DNA of 64,000 nt. It comes from Hetaerina americana. Lineage: Eukaryota; Arthropoda; Insecta; Odonata; Calopterygidae. The notes under the pieces are model-generated. The model searched no databases and had not been told where the DNA came from. It worked only from the letters and a program-made list of their open reading frames with translations. A program made the position numbers and the translations under genes. Positions 1 to 11,665 of this stretch are shown here, in pieces; the stretch's first letter is position 1; every line of letters begins with the position of its first letter. The stretch covers positions 196,501-260,500 of the forward strand of contig JAKTNV010000008.1 in assembly GCA_022747635.1 (NCBI GenBank), given 5' to 3'.

Positions 1-904
1 GTCCCCCTGGGTGAGCAGCCAGTACGCTAACCATCGCATTAAACTGAATTAATTATTTCTAAACTGGCGTTCTTGTTCGCCAAACCTGACCGTGTTGAAT
101 GAGAAGATGCTTTCTCTCGTACAACTGATGATGTACCATTTGGTGCGTCAACTTTGAAGTGGAATTCATTGCCTCGCATTTCTGTTGAACGATGAGGGTG
201 CTTCAAGAGCGTGGCCCACCCGAGCGACGCGACCTACCGGGTGCGAGTCGGACGTTCCCCTGGACGAACTCACTCCGCCCACTTTGCGGCATGTGCCCCC
301 GGCGTGGAAGGGCTCGCTCTACGCCCGATCCCTGCGGCGTTCCCTTTCAGGGCACAGGGGCGCCGCCGCATGCAACCCTGGCCGGTCTCGACCCCCCTCC
401 TGCCGCCTCGCACCCCTCGGCTTGAGTGAGAGGGAGAAAGGGGCGGATCAAAGGGGATGATGCTCCGCTCGCAGGGGTGGGCTGCCTTGGACATTCGGTG
501 CGGCCGGAAAACATCGCGTCCGGGGCCACGAGGCTATGTCGTTCCAATATTAGTGTGCACTTTGACCGCCAGAGAGGACCCCGGCCGTCTGTCGGTCCCG
601 GCCACCCATTTAAACGGATTCCGAAATGTGGATGAAGTGGGGTTGCAGGGGATGAAAACGTCGGTGGGAGGGCCCCGCACCGCGGGCCGCAGCGATCGAC
701 CCGACGGTTGGGGGGCGCCGTAATCACTCCCGTCTCGATGGGAGCGCGTGGCATGGGGTGTCTGTTTCCTGCTCGTTGCGGTAGAAGATACGGGTCCCGG
801 CTCGCTAAGCTACGCGTCGATCCTGAAATGCGATGCATCGCATTTCGGAATCCACCAGCACTGCTTGCATCCTACGAGTGATGACCCATTCGCTATCATT
901 TACA
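1..904. other. Unassigned DNA with a GC-rich, CpG-rich core (about 190-740)
   Basis: No exon, transposon domain or RNA gene is recognised. The core is rich in CpG and C/G runs, so open frames occur on both strands by composition alone; the longest is a 163-codon minus-strand frame at 347-838 with no recognisable motif. It could be a CpG-rich regulatory segment or an old GC-rich repeat. No splice-bounded coding exon could be supported. Confidence 0.4.
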
Positions 905-1135
905 TCTACTTAATACCCCGCAAGCCGCCGCAAGGGCGTGTGGCAGGGGTGTTAGTTAGACGGTGACCACCCGTAATTAAGAAAAAACAACCGATGAAAA
1001 ACCGACAAATTTATACAATCCATCAACAAAACATGGTATACATTCGTGCAGAAACCCTTACACCCCACGCACATGCAAACAAACAAACTACTAACTAACA
1101 TACACATGCACCTGCAAATGTAACTAATATCTTTG
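905..1135 (-). mobile_element. LINE family B 3' terminal fragment
   Basis: The reverse strand ends in a GC-rich stem-loop followed by GGGGTATT and a short ATGTAG-like tail. The same terminus occurs at about 21,962-22,031 (plus) and 24,822-24,890 (minus). The adjacent AC-rich stretch (to 1,135) matches the 3' UTR of the family B copy at 24.9-26.0 kb, including a shared ATGCACCTGC segment. Only the 3' UTR is left; there is no coding sequence, as expected from 5' truncation during target-primed reverse transcription. Confidence 0.7.
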
Positions 1136-1680
1136 CAATGTATGATTTTGTTCCGACTCGTAAATTAAATGTTTTTAATATTTCTAAAATGAATTCGATT
1201 TTTTGATCATCATCGAAGTTAGCCCCTGTGAGTCTGGAAAATCACAATCAGCCGAGGGTGTTTCCAAGGGCGGACTCCTCGGCCTTGGGTTCGGCCCTAT
1301 TGCCTTCGGGGAGTCTCGAAATGTGGACACTGGCGAGAAGGGAACAGTGGGAGAACCCTCGGAATGTCACAGGGTGTAGTATGTACGAGAGCGCGCCTTC
1401 TATAGCCTCCCTCCGTACCTCCTACGTGTAGGCCGCTGTCCATGCGTCCCTGAGGCAGAAATGACGGCGGGCCACAAATAGGAAACCCTTAGTACCTTAT
1501 TGTACCGGAGGAAAACCATAGCAATGAACCCGAAGTTGATGTGCCAGATAAAAGCGCACGGTACAGGCAGTGCTAGGCCCTGTGCGGCGAGTGAATGCTC
1601 TGTGATAACGGGGGGGTGTTAATACTGACGTAGGGGGGGCCAGTTCCTTATTCCCTGAGTACTATAGTTTGGTTAAGTTT
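1136..1680. other. Unassigned DNA
   Basis: Moderately GC-rich sequence with G runs near 1,608-1,640. No coding exon, tRNA or transposon terminus is recognised. It abuts the family A LINE tail at 1,681 and may be older repeat sequence. Confidence 0.3.
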
Positions 1681-2216
1681 TATTTAGTACCCTGCGAGCC
1701 ATCACCAGGGTGTGTCGCAGGGGGTGATTACATATCAGACTACCCTTGACCCAAAATACATTTACCTGCTACCCCGGGCGGACAATGTTATTCTGATCAC
1801 TCGTTGTTCGCGGGAATAAGGCCATCTTAAATCTATCTGTTCTACACTTAATCTCTTGAATTTAATTGACTTGATCTCTCCTATCGTAGAACAATGGGGG
1901 TAATAATATATTCTCAACACCACTGCTAAAGAGATCTCCTTCAAATTGATGCAAGGGCTTCAATCTGTAATATTTAACCTTCGCTCCGTGAGCGATTCCC
2001 GGCCTCGCTGCTCTAATATTTTGGATACGCTTCTAAGTTTATCATAAGATCGTATTTTACAAATCTAGCTCCTCTACGTTGCGGGCGATCTAATTCGGCA
2101 ATCAATCCAACTTCGTGTGGATCTCATAATGTATTTGCAGCATATTCTATAAATGAGGCCTAACCAGCGAAATATAAAATTTCTCTTTGAGCATTTCATC
2201 ACACTTACTCTTATGA
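1681..2216 (-). mobile_element. LINE family A, 5'-truncated copy (RT C-terminal end plus 3' UTR)
   Basis: On the minus strand the 5' part reads, with frame breaks, as the C-terminal end of a Jockey/CR1-type LINE reverse transcriptase; the diagnostic block resembles VRPLLEYAA, then WDPHEVGLIAELD, then RRGARFVK. The 3' UTR follows and ends in the family A stem-loop (CCCTGC paired with GCAGGG) at about 1,688-1,725. The same order is seen at 45.9-47.6 kb and 17.7-22.3 kb. The copy is dead: truncated, with stops and shifts. Confidence 0.8.
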
Positions 2217-3311
2217 AAAATATTGCGTGGTCGGAGAAAGTAGCGTAGTTATAGCGATCACGGTGAGGGGTGGCGGCGGGTGAATCGATCAGGTGTCACA
2301 GTACACATGCCAATTCGGTCATCGACAGCATGTACTACCATGTTGACATCTCTTGCGGGCACCTGACAGTCAATCAATCCACTGGTGGCGCCCTTTTCAG
2401 GAGTGATTTCATAAGAATTCCAATGGTTTAAGTGTGATTGAAATGGAAAAGTATTGACTATGAAAAATTGTTTTTCATAATATTTGACTGAATGGAAATG
2501 ACAAATGAAATTTAAATTTGGTTTCATAGGAATTTAATAATGACCACACCCCGGAGCGGAGGCGATAGCTCGCTGTGGCTTTTAAATTCTCAGTTGGCGA
2601 AACACAAATTCATTCCCATATTTGAGACTCGTTTGGAGGGCGAGGGGATGTGTCGAGGGTGGAGAATTTGCACAGCATCTCCTTCACATCTGCAAATCGG
2701 TTTCCAAGCCCTTGTAGATTTCGCCCGCGCGGCGTCAGCTCATGGAAATTAATAGCGTAATCGCTGCATTGCCTCCGTAGCGCAGGGTGCAAATTTGAAA
2801 GTTTCTTAATAAATACTATTTGCCGTGGAGTTGTGACTTTGAGGGCTGGGCCCCGGATGCTGACGGAATTGAGGGAAGGGGGGGGAGGGGAAGGCGGAGG
2901 CGTCGTGGAGTGGGTTGGGACGGACGGTTGGCTTCTTCCGCTCCCTCTACTTAACCGTCTCGCGTCACCCGGAGAGGGGGGGGGGCGTGTCTGTCGTCGT
3001 CCTCGGCACCCTGGTTGGACACACACCCCCCTCCCTCTCTGGAATTCATCCATATGGTACCCAGAAAGCCACCGTTAGGGTGTGGGGCACGGGGTGGATC
3101 TACACCGGACTTTCAGCATCAAAATTTAAATTTTTAAGGTTATATTTACTAATATTGTGTAGAATACAAACAACGTTAACTAAAGGAACATTCTTTACGG
3201 CATTTGAGAGTTTAAAAAAAACTCTTTACGCGAGTGATACGAGCTGATAGTAACAAGAAAAATAATAAAATAATGATTAGTTAGAACGTTGACAATATTC
3301 TTTGGCTTGGA
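2217..3311. other. Unassigned DNA with G-rich tracts
   Basis: No gene is recognised. G-rich runs lie at 2,876-2,900 and 2,970-2,990. Both strands carry frames of 80-147 codons of low-complexity composition (runs of Gly/Arg or Pro/Ser), which I regard as compositional. The stretch separates two minus-strand family A LINE remnants. Confidence 0.3.
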
Positions 3312-3645
3312 AGTTTAAAAAATCATATTTTCCCCCCAGTGCGGTGGTGTACTGATTATTCGGATCCCTTATCGCTCGTGGAAAAAATGATATCTTAAAT
3401 CTGTTCTACACTTAATCCTTCTAATTTTAATTGGCATGATACCTCCTACCGTAGTGCGATGGGGGTAATAATACATTTTCAACATCACTCCTGGGGAGAC
3501 ATTCTAATTCATGCAAGGGCTTCAATCCGTAACATTTAACTTTCGCTCCATTTAGTGATTCCCAGCCTAGCTGCTCTAATATTTTGGATACGCTACTGAG
3601 TTTATCATAACATACATTTTACAAATCTACCCCCTCCACACTACA
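3312..3645 (-). mobile_element. LINE family A, second truncated copy
   Basis: The minus strand is closely similar to the copy at 1,750-2,080: the same RT C-terminal block followed by the segment with the CCCATCG...ACGGTAGGAG motif and the downstream TTTTTCCACGAGCGATAAGGGATC motif. Unlike its neighbour it lacks the terminal stem-loop, so its 3' end is lost or replaced. The close match of the two copies over about 300 bp could reflect a segmental duplication or two independent insertions. Confidence 0.75.
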
Positions 3646-4685
3646 TTTTGAAGTTCCGCTTACTCGTAGCGTGTATGAAATCTGCTCGACATAAGTTGCG
3701 AGCTGTTACTTCTCACAGGTATTATTCGCGTCCATTAGAATAAGAAGGCAAAGGGCCGCCTTAAAGTGCCTTGGCTTCATTAGGCGGGCCGCCGAGGGAG
3801 GATAGAATGAAACAGTTGAAGGGGATGTGTCGTTTCCCACTGCTTTCGTCGCAGCCATGATGTATCGTACGTACGGCGGGTCTCTTGTTCCGTGACGTCC
3901 TAATCGTTCGCGTTGACGTCATTTCGTCGTCGGTTTGGAGCAGATATGAATTAATGACAGTACTTTGGATAGGGTTCCTTTCTTTTGTAATTGATTTAGA
4001 AATGTTATTTCTACCGCAGTCTTCCGGATATCTTGTCTACCGCAGTCTTTCATGGATAAGACTCGGGTTTTTCCTCTGAAGTATTTTTCTAATGTGCTTG
4101 CCTAAAACTAAAAATGCATTTGGCTCATTATATCTTCGATGTATTGTGAGGTGCGTTTAGAAAGATGTCGTGTATTCGGGGGCGGTAAGAAGTTCAATTG
4201 CGATGACCTGTGAGTGTGGATGGTGGCCCTAATACTGGAGAGTGCTAGTGGAGGTTGAATGATTGTGCTTTGACGGTTGAGCAATGACTTCGGGATTGGT
4301 TTCTTGAGAGACGCAAAGGGGGAGTGTTCCAGAGAGTAAACGTGGATTCTAAGAATGATGAAATCGGATTACTTTTCATAAGTTAGCACTGCCTTCTGCA
4401 GGCTCCAAAATAAAGACAACGACCCAATTCTCATGGGTACAAATACCACGCGTTTAAGGATTTGGTTTAGGCGCGAAGAGGCTCCACTAATTTCTCGGAA
4501 AACCATGGCGTGGGTGTGGAGGGAGCGGGAGGGCTTAACGGATTGAGGAGGGCGCGAGGGATCGAGTTTGACGCTGACACCACCTGGGAGGAAATTACTT
4601 CGAATCCCTCGTTATGCGTAAAATGGGCCACCCAACTGGTGAAACAAGAGAAGAAGACTCGAGCCAATCGTATAGATTCAGAACT
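3646..4685. other. Unassigned DNA
   Basis: Mixed-composition DNA without a recognisable exon or transposon domain. A direct near-repeat around TACCGCAGTCTT occurs at about 4,012 and 4,039. Confidence 0.3.
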
Positions 4686-4790
4686 CTTCCTTCCCCCCTT
4701 CGCCGGCCCCGGCAACGTCCTTAACTGCCTGAACAGAGGTCGCGGGTTCGATTCCCGCCTGGATGGGTTTTCCTCCCCTTAAGGCTTGGC
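4686..4790 (+). repeat. tRNA-like segment, probable SINE head remnant
   Basis: A perfect pol III B box (GGTTCGATTCC, 4,745-4,755) lies inside a perfect T-arm: GCGGG at 4,742-4,746 pairs with CCCGC at 4,754-4,758 around the TTCGATT loop. No intact D-arm, A box or matching acceptor stem is visible upstream, so this is not a functional tRNA gene. A decayed tRNA-derived SINE is the simplest reading. Confidence 0.45.
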
Positions 4791-7098
4791 TGTTTGCAAT
4801 TTAATGTAATGTAGAGGGGTTAGGTGGAAGAAGGGACTATACTTAAGTCTCAATCTCGCCCCGATACAAGCCGTGAAATAAATAAAAATGAATGCTCCAC
4901 GATCAGCAAGCGGAATATATCCAATTTGTATGTCATCTGCCATCATTTTATCTCGAGCGATTAGGACTATTCCACAGCACCCCCTGCCAAACGCCATCAA
5001 ACTGCTGCTCGTGAGAAATGGCCCGCATGATGTAATGTACATGCAATTATTTCCGAGGCCTCTCTTCGTTTTTCCTTTCTCACGCACCTGCTGATATCCC
5101 TGGGAAGTCGGGCAACGGACTTGTGCCGGAGGATTCGCTCGTCGGGGGCGGACGTATCCGTGCGAGCGGTGTACGCAGGTGGTGCTCGCGAACGGCCAGG
5201 GGCGCCACGGGTGGGGTGAGGCAAGCACGCCGAGCCGGAATGTCAATGCGGCCGAGTTTGAACGATGCGTCGTCGCGATCAGTGTCGAAGTTTTCGATTG
5301 GCCAGACACAATTTAAGGAACACACACAGCAATGCAATGCCGACTTCCTATATACGTGTGTGTGTGTGTATACGGATTTGATATCGACTTACGTACTTTA
5401 CTTTTCTCCTTGATTATTTGGCTTTCTCTCCTGGAATTAATTTAAACACATGCCTCAATGGCAACCATTCCACAAAATCTTGGCCTTACAGGCTTTTGAT
5501 GCAAACGTTATCCATTAAAAAGTAATTTAATTGTATAAAAAGGGAAGCAGTTTTGGCATTATGTCGCGGATGCAGTTTCTCCTATGTTGTGTACATTTTT
5601 TATCGGAGCCTACCCTTTACAATAATATTTGTGTGAGCGGTAAAAAATAAAGAGTTTCTTTCCTTTTTTGACGCTATAATTAAGGATGCAGGTCACAAGA
5701 GGATGCTCGCAATTTGAAAATTTCTTTTCATAAATCTTAATCGAAGCGCTAGCCAATAAGAAAAGTGCTACCAATTAGTTTTTATCAACTAATTTTTTAA
5801 TGACAATAACAACAGAAAAAATATATAATTTAAAAAAATAAAGTAATGTTTTAATTTTCATCTTTTAGAAAACTGAAAAAGGAGAATATGAAAAAGATCA
5901 TAGAGAACCACGAGAGTTAATGAGAAAAGCAAGAAGTCTCTTCACTATTGACATGGGCCAGTCAGTTACACTGTTTACAATCGATATATAAAAGTCCTGC
6001 GCGGGCACTTTCCTCGGGGGATATCTAAATTGTTTCTTGATATTTGTCATTTATTTTTTTTTTGGCTTTGCTGCTTCAACTATTTCATTTAGAACATCTC
6101 CGACACATTCTATAACGATGACTCACAATTCATAATAATAAGAATTATTTTTCCAAAATATCTCCTTTACAGTTTCACATGGTCTTTCGAGGTTTAATGT
6201 CACGCTTATTATAATTGGTCCATCATTTACCTCCCTTCAATACAGCTCATTGTTAGCCCACTCCACTGGCAAATGAGTTGACCCACACTTCAACTTCTTT
6301 AATTTTATATCTTAAACGCCAATGTTCCATCGTTGATATTTTTCTTAAAACCTGGCTGGTAAGCACAGGACATTATTATGCTTTTTTTGTATCCATCAAT
6401 AATTTTCTGCTTGTTAAATTGTAGATGAATTCAAATTTCTGAATGTTTCCAATAATGCTTGCAAATAAATTGTTTGAGTTCTTCAGTTTTATTTATTTAT
6501 TTTATTTATTTATTTATTTATCGACTTAATTGGGCTTGGGCCTTCTTCAACCTAATGAGATTTTGAATTAATATGGTGGAATAGTTGATAGCTCCCATTA
6601 TTTCACTTATTATTTAGGATATATTTATGATTTATATCATTGAATTGCAGTGTCCTGCTGATGGTTCTTTCAGTGTTTTTGATATATATTATCATCTGGA
6701 TTCACCTTGTGTTTTCAAAACAACAAAAATAACATCGTTTTTGGGTGATCTATAGTAAAGGGTGTAAAGTCACTGAGTTGGATCTTAATTTGGAGTTTTA
6801 TTCGTACCAATATGAAGGTAATTTTACCTATTTGTCTCACAGTGTTTTCTCTTCTCGATATCTTCCGCTCTCTCTGCTGTTGATTCATTCATTTCATTCA
6901 TTTGACCACCATTGAAACCTATTTCATTATTATTTCCGTTAATGCCACCTTACTTCCTGAAAACTAACAATTTAAGTATTTCCTACGTACTTTTAGAGTG
7001 TCGTTCATCGTGTGAGTCCATTTTCTTTTGTGTTAGCATAAGTGCCGACGAATTTGTTTATTCTTATGCCTTTTTACCTCTACGATGGTATCAATATA
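4791..7098. other. Unassigned AT-rich intergenic DNA
   Basis: No coding exon recognised. The segment 5,100-5,320 is GC-richer with frames on both strands but no motif. A short (GT)n tract is at 5,358-5,370. The rest is AT-rich with homopolymers. Confidence 0.35.
6487..6521. repeat. (TTTA)n microsatellite
   Basis: Direct reading shows TTTA units with one shortened unit. It may be the tail of a retroposon but no element body is recognised beside it. Confidence 0.85.
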
Positions 7099-7925
7099 CG
7101 AGGGTTATTTTTTTTTAAATTACGTCCGTTTGGTCATGGAAAATGATTCCTTAACTTTTCTCTACAATCGACGTCTATTTCAAAGCCCTTTTGGTATCGC
7201 TGTGCCCGCTTTTTAAATCCCCCGGCTTAGAAGTTCGTCGCGTGGGAATGGAGCCAGTTGACTATCTTTACGGTCTCGAGTTCCTCGTTGTGTTCAAACC
7301 CTTGCTCACCAAGCCCCTGTGCACATGGGTGTAAGAAGAGGGAATAGTCGCTTGATTCTAGGACGGGACTGTCGATTGCGACCACAAAGCACTCGTCCAT
7401 TCAACATTCTCTGCTCTTTGTGTTGGTCGGTTGACATTTTCGGCACACACGTTGCACACAATTTGTGATGTGCGAGCTGTTCCGTCGCGATCGTGTGAAT
7501 AGTGGTGCTCCCAACAAGAGGAAATTAATCAAGCAGAGCACTAATCGTCAGTTGTCAATCAAGATCTTGAGTTCTTGGTCCACTTGCTCAGCGACGATTT
7601 CATCGAATTCTGGATATTGGGCAATGCATCATGCAAGTTTGTTCGGCCATTTTTGAAGTCTCGACGCCCTTTGATTTTGACATTTCCTTCGCTCATTAAC
7701 GGAGGTCCATAATCTAGGCACAACTCCTGGTGAATTTGGGCAGCTGATAATCCTTATGCTCGCATTAATCGATTCACAGCACGCACTTCGAAATTGGTGC
7801 GAGCATCGATTTTCGCGGACATTGTCATCTGCACTCACCGACAGCCAAACGATTACGGAATCAAAACAATTACTTGGGTTGCTTTTGGAAACAATCAACA
7901 GATGGCGCAGCATACGTACGACATA
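7099..7925 (-). mobile_element. Internally deleted mariner-like element
   Basis: The left end starts right after a TA (7,097-7,098) with CGAGGGTTATTT, the end type of Tc1/mariner elements here. Read on the minus strand, 7,500-7,900 shows a broken mariner transposase N-terminal part: a block like FEVRAVNRLM, then SAAQIHQEL, then RRDFKNGRTNLHD. The left part, 7,150-7,300, reads as a decayed C-terminus (like WLHSHATNF, then QKGFEIDVD). The catalytic centre is missing between them. Stops and shifts are many; it is non-autonomous and old. The right terminal repeat is not clear. Confidence 0.6.
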
Positions 7926-8058
7926 GTTCTAACCCGCAAATATTTAAATATAAGAAAGAAAACAGGTCTTACGTTTCGAAAGGTCTCGTCTTTCTTTGCT
8001 GAGTTCTCTTTGTTGTTGTAACGCTTCCTTATTGTTTAATATTCATGGTTTGTTTGAA

Positions 8059-8110
8059 CTACACTTCAAAACAAACTGCACTGTCAGGTGCGGTTTGGTT
8101 TAGAGTGTAG
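8059..8110. repeat. Imperfect hairpin, about 23-bp arms
   Basis: CTACACTTC...AACTGCAC at 8,059-8,081 pairs with GTGCGGTTTG...AGTGTAG at 8,088-8,110 with a few mismatches and a 6-nt loop. It could be a tiny MITE end pair; no gene context. Confidence 0.6.
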
Positions 8111-8239
8111 TCCAAGTAAATGCCATTTCAAACCTCAATGCCATCTCCAAACTGCTGGTTACTCTTTCATCCCTATCGTTTCCGAGTGAATTCAGTGTAG
8201 ACCTATTTCACTGAACCTCTCTGACGAATGATAAAAATG

Positions 8240-8562
8240 CTTTTGGATTCTCGGTTAAATATGGGGATCGGGCCGAGGCGGTGGTTAACGTACAGGCTTT
8301 CCACCATGTGAGCCCGGGTTCGGCTGCTGGAGGCGGCAGATTTTTTACAGTGGTATACCCTACTCCTTTGTGGAGAGCACTTTGAGTGAGTACGATGTCC
8401 GTCGGATGGGACGTTAAACTGCGGACCCCTTGGCGCCTTTCGATATAAGAGTCGGCTACTGCCGACGCCGAGTTTCTCTCCACCGTTCCTTTCTCATCCT
8501 TCCCTAATGGCGCAAACGATCTCAGCTCTGTCGGTCGCCTCCCCTAAATACTACTACTACTC
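8240..8562 (+). repeat. Probable tRNA-derived SINE with (ACT)n tail
   Basis: A tRNA-like head is suggested by GCCGAGGCGGTGG (about 8,272-8,285) and a B-box-like GGGTTCGGCTGC (about 8,313-8,324). A body follows with GGATGGGACGTTAAAC at about 8,404, then a short tail of ACT units at 8,549-8,561. The order head-body-microsatellite fits a SINE. The B box departs from consensus, so the tRNA origin is inferred, not certain. Confidence 0.45.
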
Positions 8563-9828
8563 GCTTAAATATTCAGCTAATCTTTACCATATTAATTCGC
8601 TTAGCGCTTACCGAAATTGCTTCTTGGCATTCGCCCTTGATATCTCATAAGCTATCTCGTCCTAATTTCGCTAGAGGTATCGCTCCTTACATTTGTCATC
8701 TTGGCGTCACATAGCCTTCGACGTCACAATGATTTTCTAGCTGCCGCGTTGTACCATCTAGATCCCATGTTATCTTTTGAAAATTCCCTGGGAATGAACT
8801 TGTTGACTACTAAGCGCGTCATCTCATGGAAGTTATTCCTCGCATCCTCAGTACTTCGGTGTTTTCTATATTTCTGAAAATTTGCAACGAAACTCGGCAA
8901 GACGCACTTAAGTCATTGTAGTCCTATTTTTTGAACACTTAAATTTTTCCTTTGAGCTTTTTATTTCAGGCCTCAAATAGGGAAAACATGGCGTTACCTT
9001 CTCGGTCGCCACTAATTCTGTAAAGAGTTTCCATGTGTAAGACGTTTCCAGGTATATTCAGTGCTGAAAAGTCACGATTATTATCGTTCCTAGTTGGTGA
9101 AGTGACATGTTGATGCACGGAGTTCAGCGTTAAGGGATGCAATGGGGTGTGGGGCCTCGCCCGGTGGGAAGCCAGTGTCCTGAAAGTCACCTTACCCATC
9201 AAGCAGTAGAATGCGAATTATAATAGTGTTATATATGTTTAGATACACATAATATACACAAACAAATCGCTTATACTTCCTTTTCAATATGTATTAGTAA
9301 TCGCATAACATCTTAGAGACAGGTTCCGGTCCAAAAAGATACCCTCACCCACAATCCTTCATTTGGTAATTGTTATTCCCATCCCATTCCCCACGTTCTA
9401 CATCCCGCTGTATCCAGTACACAGTTAATAAAAACGGAAGTATCAATTAGGTGGTCGTTAATATCACTCCACTCGTCAGGACTCGACAATTTTCATTAAT
9501 CTGCATTGCATCCGCTACATCGAGTATTGGTGTAATCCTCAATTACATCATTACTCCTTTGTCAATTTCAAATGATTCCCGCTCCTCCCATGTGCATTGT
9601 AGCAGCCTCCCCTCCGTACCCCCGCGCCGTCTCTTCTCCTTACCTTCTCTCATCCCATCCCCCATTAGTCACCTTGCCCTCAACTCACAACAGAACTTAA
9701 TTAATTCTATTTCTGCCGATGGCGGTATCGACTCCGGGTCCCTAAACGTCCCTAGGTTTCAGGACATTCTTTTTGTATATGTATGTGTGTGTACACACTT
9801 TTTTTCACGCACGCACACAAATATGCGG
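8563..9828. other. Unassigned DNA
   Basis: No recognisable exon or element. Frames up to 176 codons (for example 9,451-9,981 plus) lack family motifs, and the last part of that one overlaps a mariner read backwards, so it is not a gene. Confidence 0.35.
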
Positions 9829-10626
9829 GGTATGTTCAATAAATACGCGAACTGGGGCCATAAAAACTTTATTTTGCAAAATTTAGTCTGCATCGATTTT
9901 GTCCCCTTTTCAAAGTACTCTCCATTCACTGCTATGAACTTATTCCATCTTCTTTTCCAAGCACGCGAACTGAGGCCATGAAAACAGCGTATTTTGCAAA
10001 TATTTTGCAAATTATAGTCTACATCGATTATGTCGCCTTCAAAGTACTCTCCATTCGTTGCCATACACTTATTATATCTTATTTTCCACTGTTTATGGGC
10101 TTTGGTTGCAATGGGCTTTTTAGTTGCCTCGTCATTTCTTGCTTTGTTGTGTCTACATCTTCCCAGTGATACATCCCATTATGACATTCTTGCATTCTGG
10201 GAATAGGAAAAAGTGGACGGGGGTGAGATCTGGCGAATAAGGAGGATAATCAAGGATGGTGATAGAAATTTTAGCCAGAAACTGGCGAACAATCAATGCT
10301 GAAAGCACAGGTGCATTGTCATGGTGAAGGATCCATCGATCATGTTCAGTTAAAATAGTGTGTACCCCTGATTTACTTAAATTCAGTTCATCATCTATCA
10401 TTCGGACAGTTTTTCGACGATCGTTAAGGACAAGGGACCGCACACGATCAATGTTGTCGTCAACACACGTGATTTAAGGTCGTCCCAGCCTTGCAACATC
10501 CGTGGCGTCTTGTCGGCCATCTTTAAAACGCTCAATCCACTCGAAAACGGATGTTTTCTTAATAGAGATGTATCATCGTAAACAGCTGTCAACATTTCAG
10601 AAATTTCTTGATAACTTTTACCATAC
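9829..10626 (-). mobile_element. Deleted mariner with a tandemly duplicated 3' end
   Basis: On the minus strand the element runs from a truncated 5' side (about 10,626) through the transposase HTH region and then jumps directly to WILHHDNAP, the block with the second catalytic Asp, followed by YSPDLTP. The block with the first catalytic Asp is deleted. The third-Asp block reads PVHFFLF instead of PCDFFLF, so that Asp is lost too. The C-terminal end and 3' UTR occur twice in tandem (about 9,843-9,965 and 9,966-10,085), each with NGEYFE. The end sequence near 9,833 resembles the ends of the copies at 15.2, 25.0 and 49.5 kb. No active protein is possible. Confidence 0.8.
10153..10626 (-). pseudogene. 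Mariner transposase pseudogene
   Basis: A 96-codon open stretch (10,153-10,443) carries RRKTVRMIDDELNL of the second HTH, then HTILTEHDRWILHHDNAP: the join skips roughly 130-150 residues expected between these blocks. Upstream in another frame lies the sequence encoding the GRQDA-type first-HTH region. The same join occurs in the copy at 15.6 kb. The product would lack the DDD catalytic triad. Confidence 0.8.
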
Positions 10627-11149
10627 TTTTACCAGACTACGTACACATACACGCATGTTAAAATTATACAAAATTCCAGTATTAATGATACAATACTCTT
10701 GTGGATTCACGTACAAATGCGCATGAAGTTCGCCAGGGATCCACATGGGAACCTATGCCTTCCCAACTTTAACCCCTCGCCCACCCTTGACCTGGTCACC
10801 TGATGGCCATTTTCCCCCGGGACCACTTCCATTCTCGGGCTTCCCTCTTCTTTGCCATCGCCCCCGGTCACGTGCCCGGGAGTGACCCCTACCAAACGCC
10901 ACCTCCCTCCCTCAAGGCCGCACCCCAACCACCACGATCGCCCAAACTAGTTGTTCTCCGACCCCACCCCCCAAAATAAGAAGTTATATCAATACTGGGG
11001 CACTATTACCATGGTTAATGATTACCATCATTTATCATATTTTCATATTATCATTAGTATCGGAATTCTACCGGTTAATGAAGGTTTGGAATGGACTACT
11101 AACTACGTCTTTAATAACAAAACACCACCTACTCTTGCATTACATTTGG
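10627..11149. other. Unassigned DNA
   Basis: No recognisable feature. The segment 10,740-10,960 is C-rich on the plus strand with short frames of no family resemblance. Confidence 0.3.
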
Positions 11150-11665
11150 CCTCTCTTCGACTCTGTGCACTTCCTTCATCATTGGTTTTCCTTTCGGCCC
11201 ATTTCACCTTCTCCATTCTTCTCCACACCCACATTTAAAAGGCCTCCAGGCTACGTCTATCCACCTGCTTCAATGACCACGTTTCCGCGCCGTACATAGC
11301 TACGCTCCACATCAAAGTTTTTACGAGTCTTTTCTTAACATCCTTAATCTACGTCCCTGTCATCAACTCCCTCCTCCTTGTGAAAGCCTCTTTGCCTAGT
11401 GCAATTCTTCTCCTTACGTCCCTACCACTTTAACCGTGTTGGTCCAAAACACTACCGAGATACGTAAACGGTTCTACCTGCTCTACGTTTTGCGGTCCTG
11501 TTTTATTGTTTGGCTTAGCCTTTTTCTTTCTGAAAAACCGCATAACCTATGTTACATTTATATTTATCCTCATTCCATATGTATCTCACTGAATTTCCAA
11601 TCCTTGCAACCCTTTGACTGACTCATAAACAAAAGCTTGAACTTCGGCAAACCTAGCTGATTGCA
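11150..11665 (-). mobile_element. RTE-like LINE fragment (RT C-terminal region)
   Basis: Read on the minus strand it aligns by eye with 55,160-55,700 of the RTE-like LINE at 53-56 kb: the segments for the block after the YADD-equivalent region, RRRIAQGKEAF-like, MTGT-like and LIWSVAMYGAETW-like stretches are all present with breaks. It is a fragment without endonuclease or polymerase palm. Confidence 0.7.

Noticed and set aside
347..838. 163-codon minus-strand frame as a gene
   Set aside because: It lies in a GC-rich segment with equally long frames in other registers, and has no recognisable domain or splice context.
9451..9981. 176-codon plus-strand frame as a gene
   Set aside because: Its 3' part is the antisense of a mariner end and the rest lacks any motif or exon borders.
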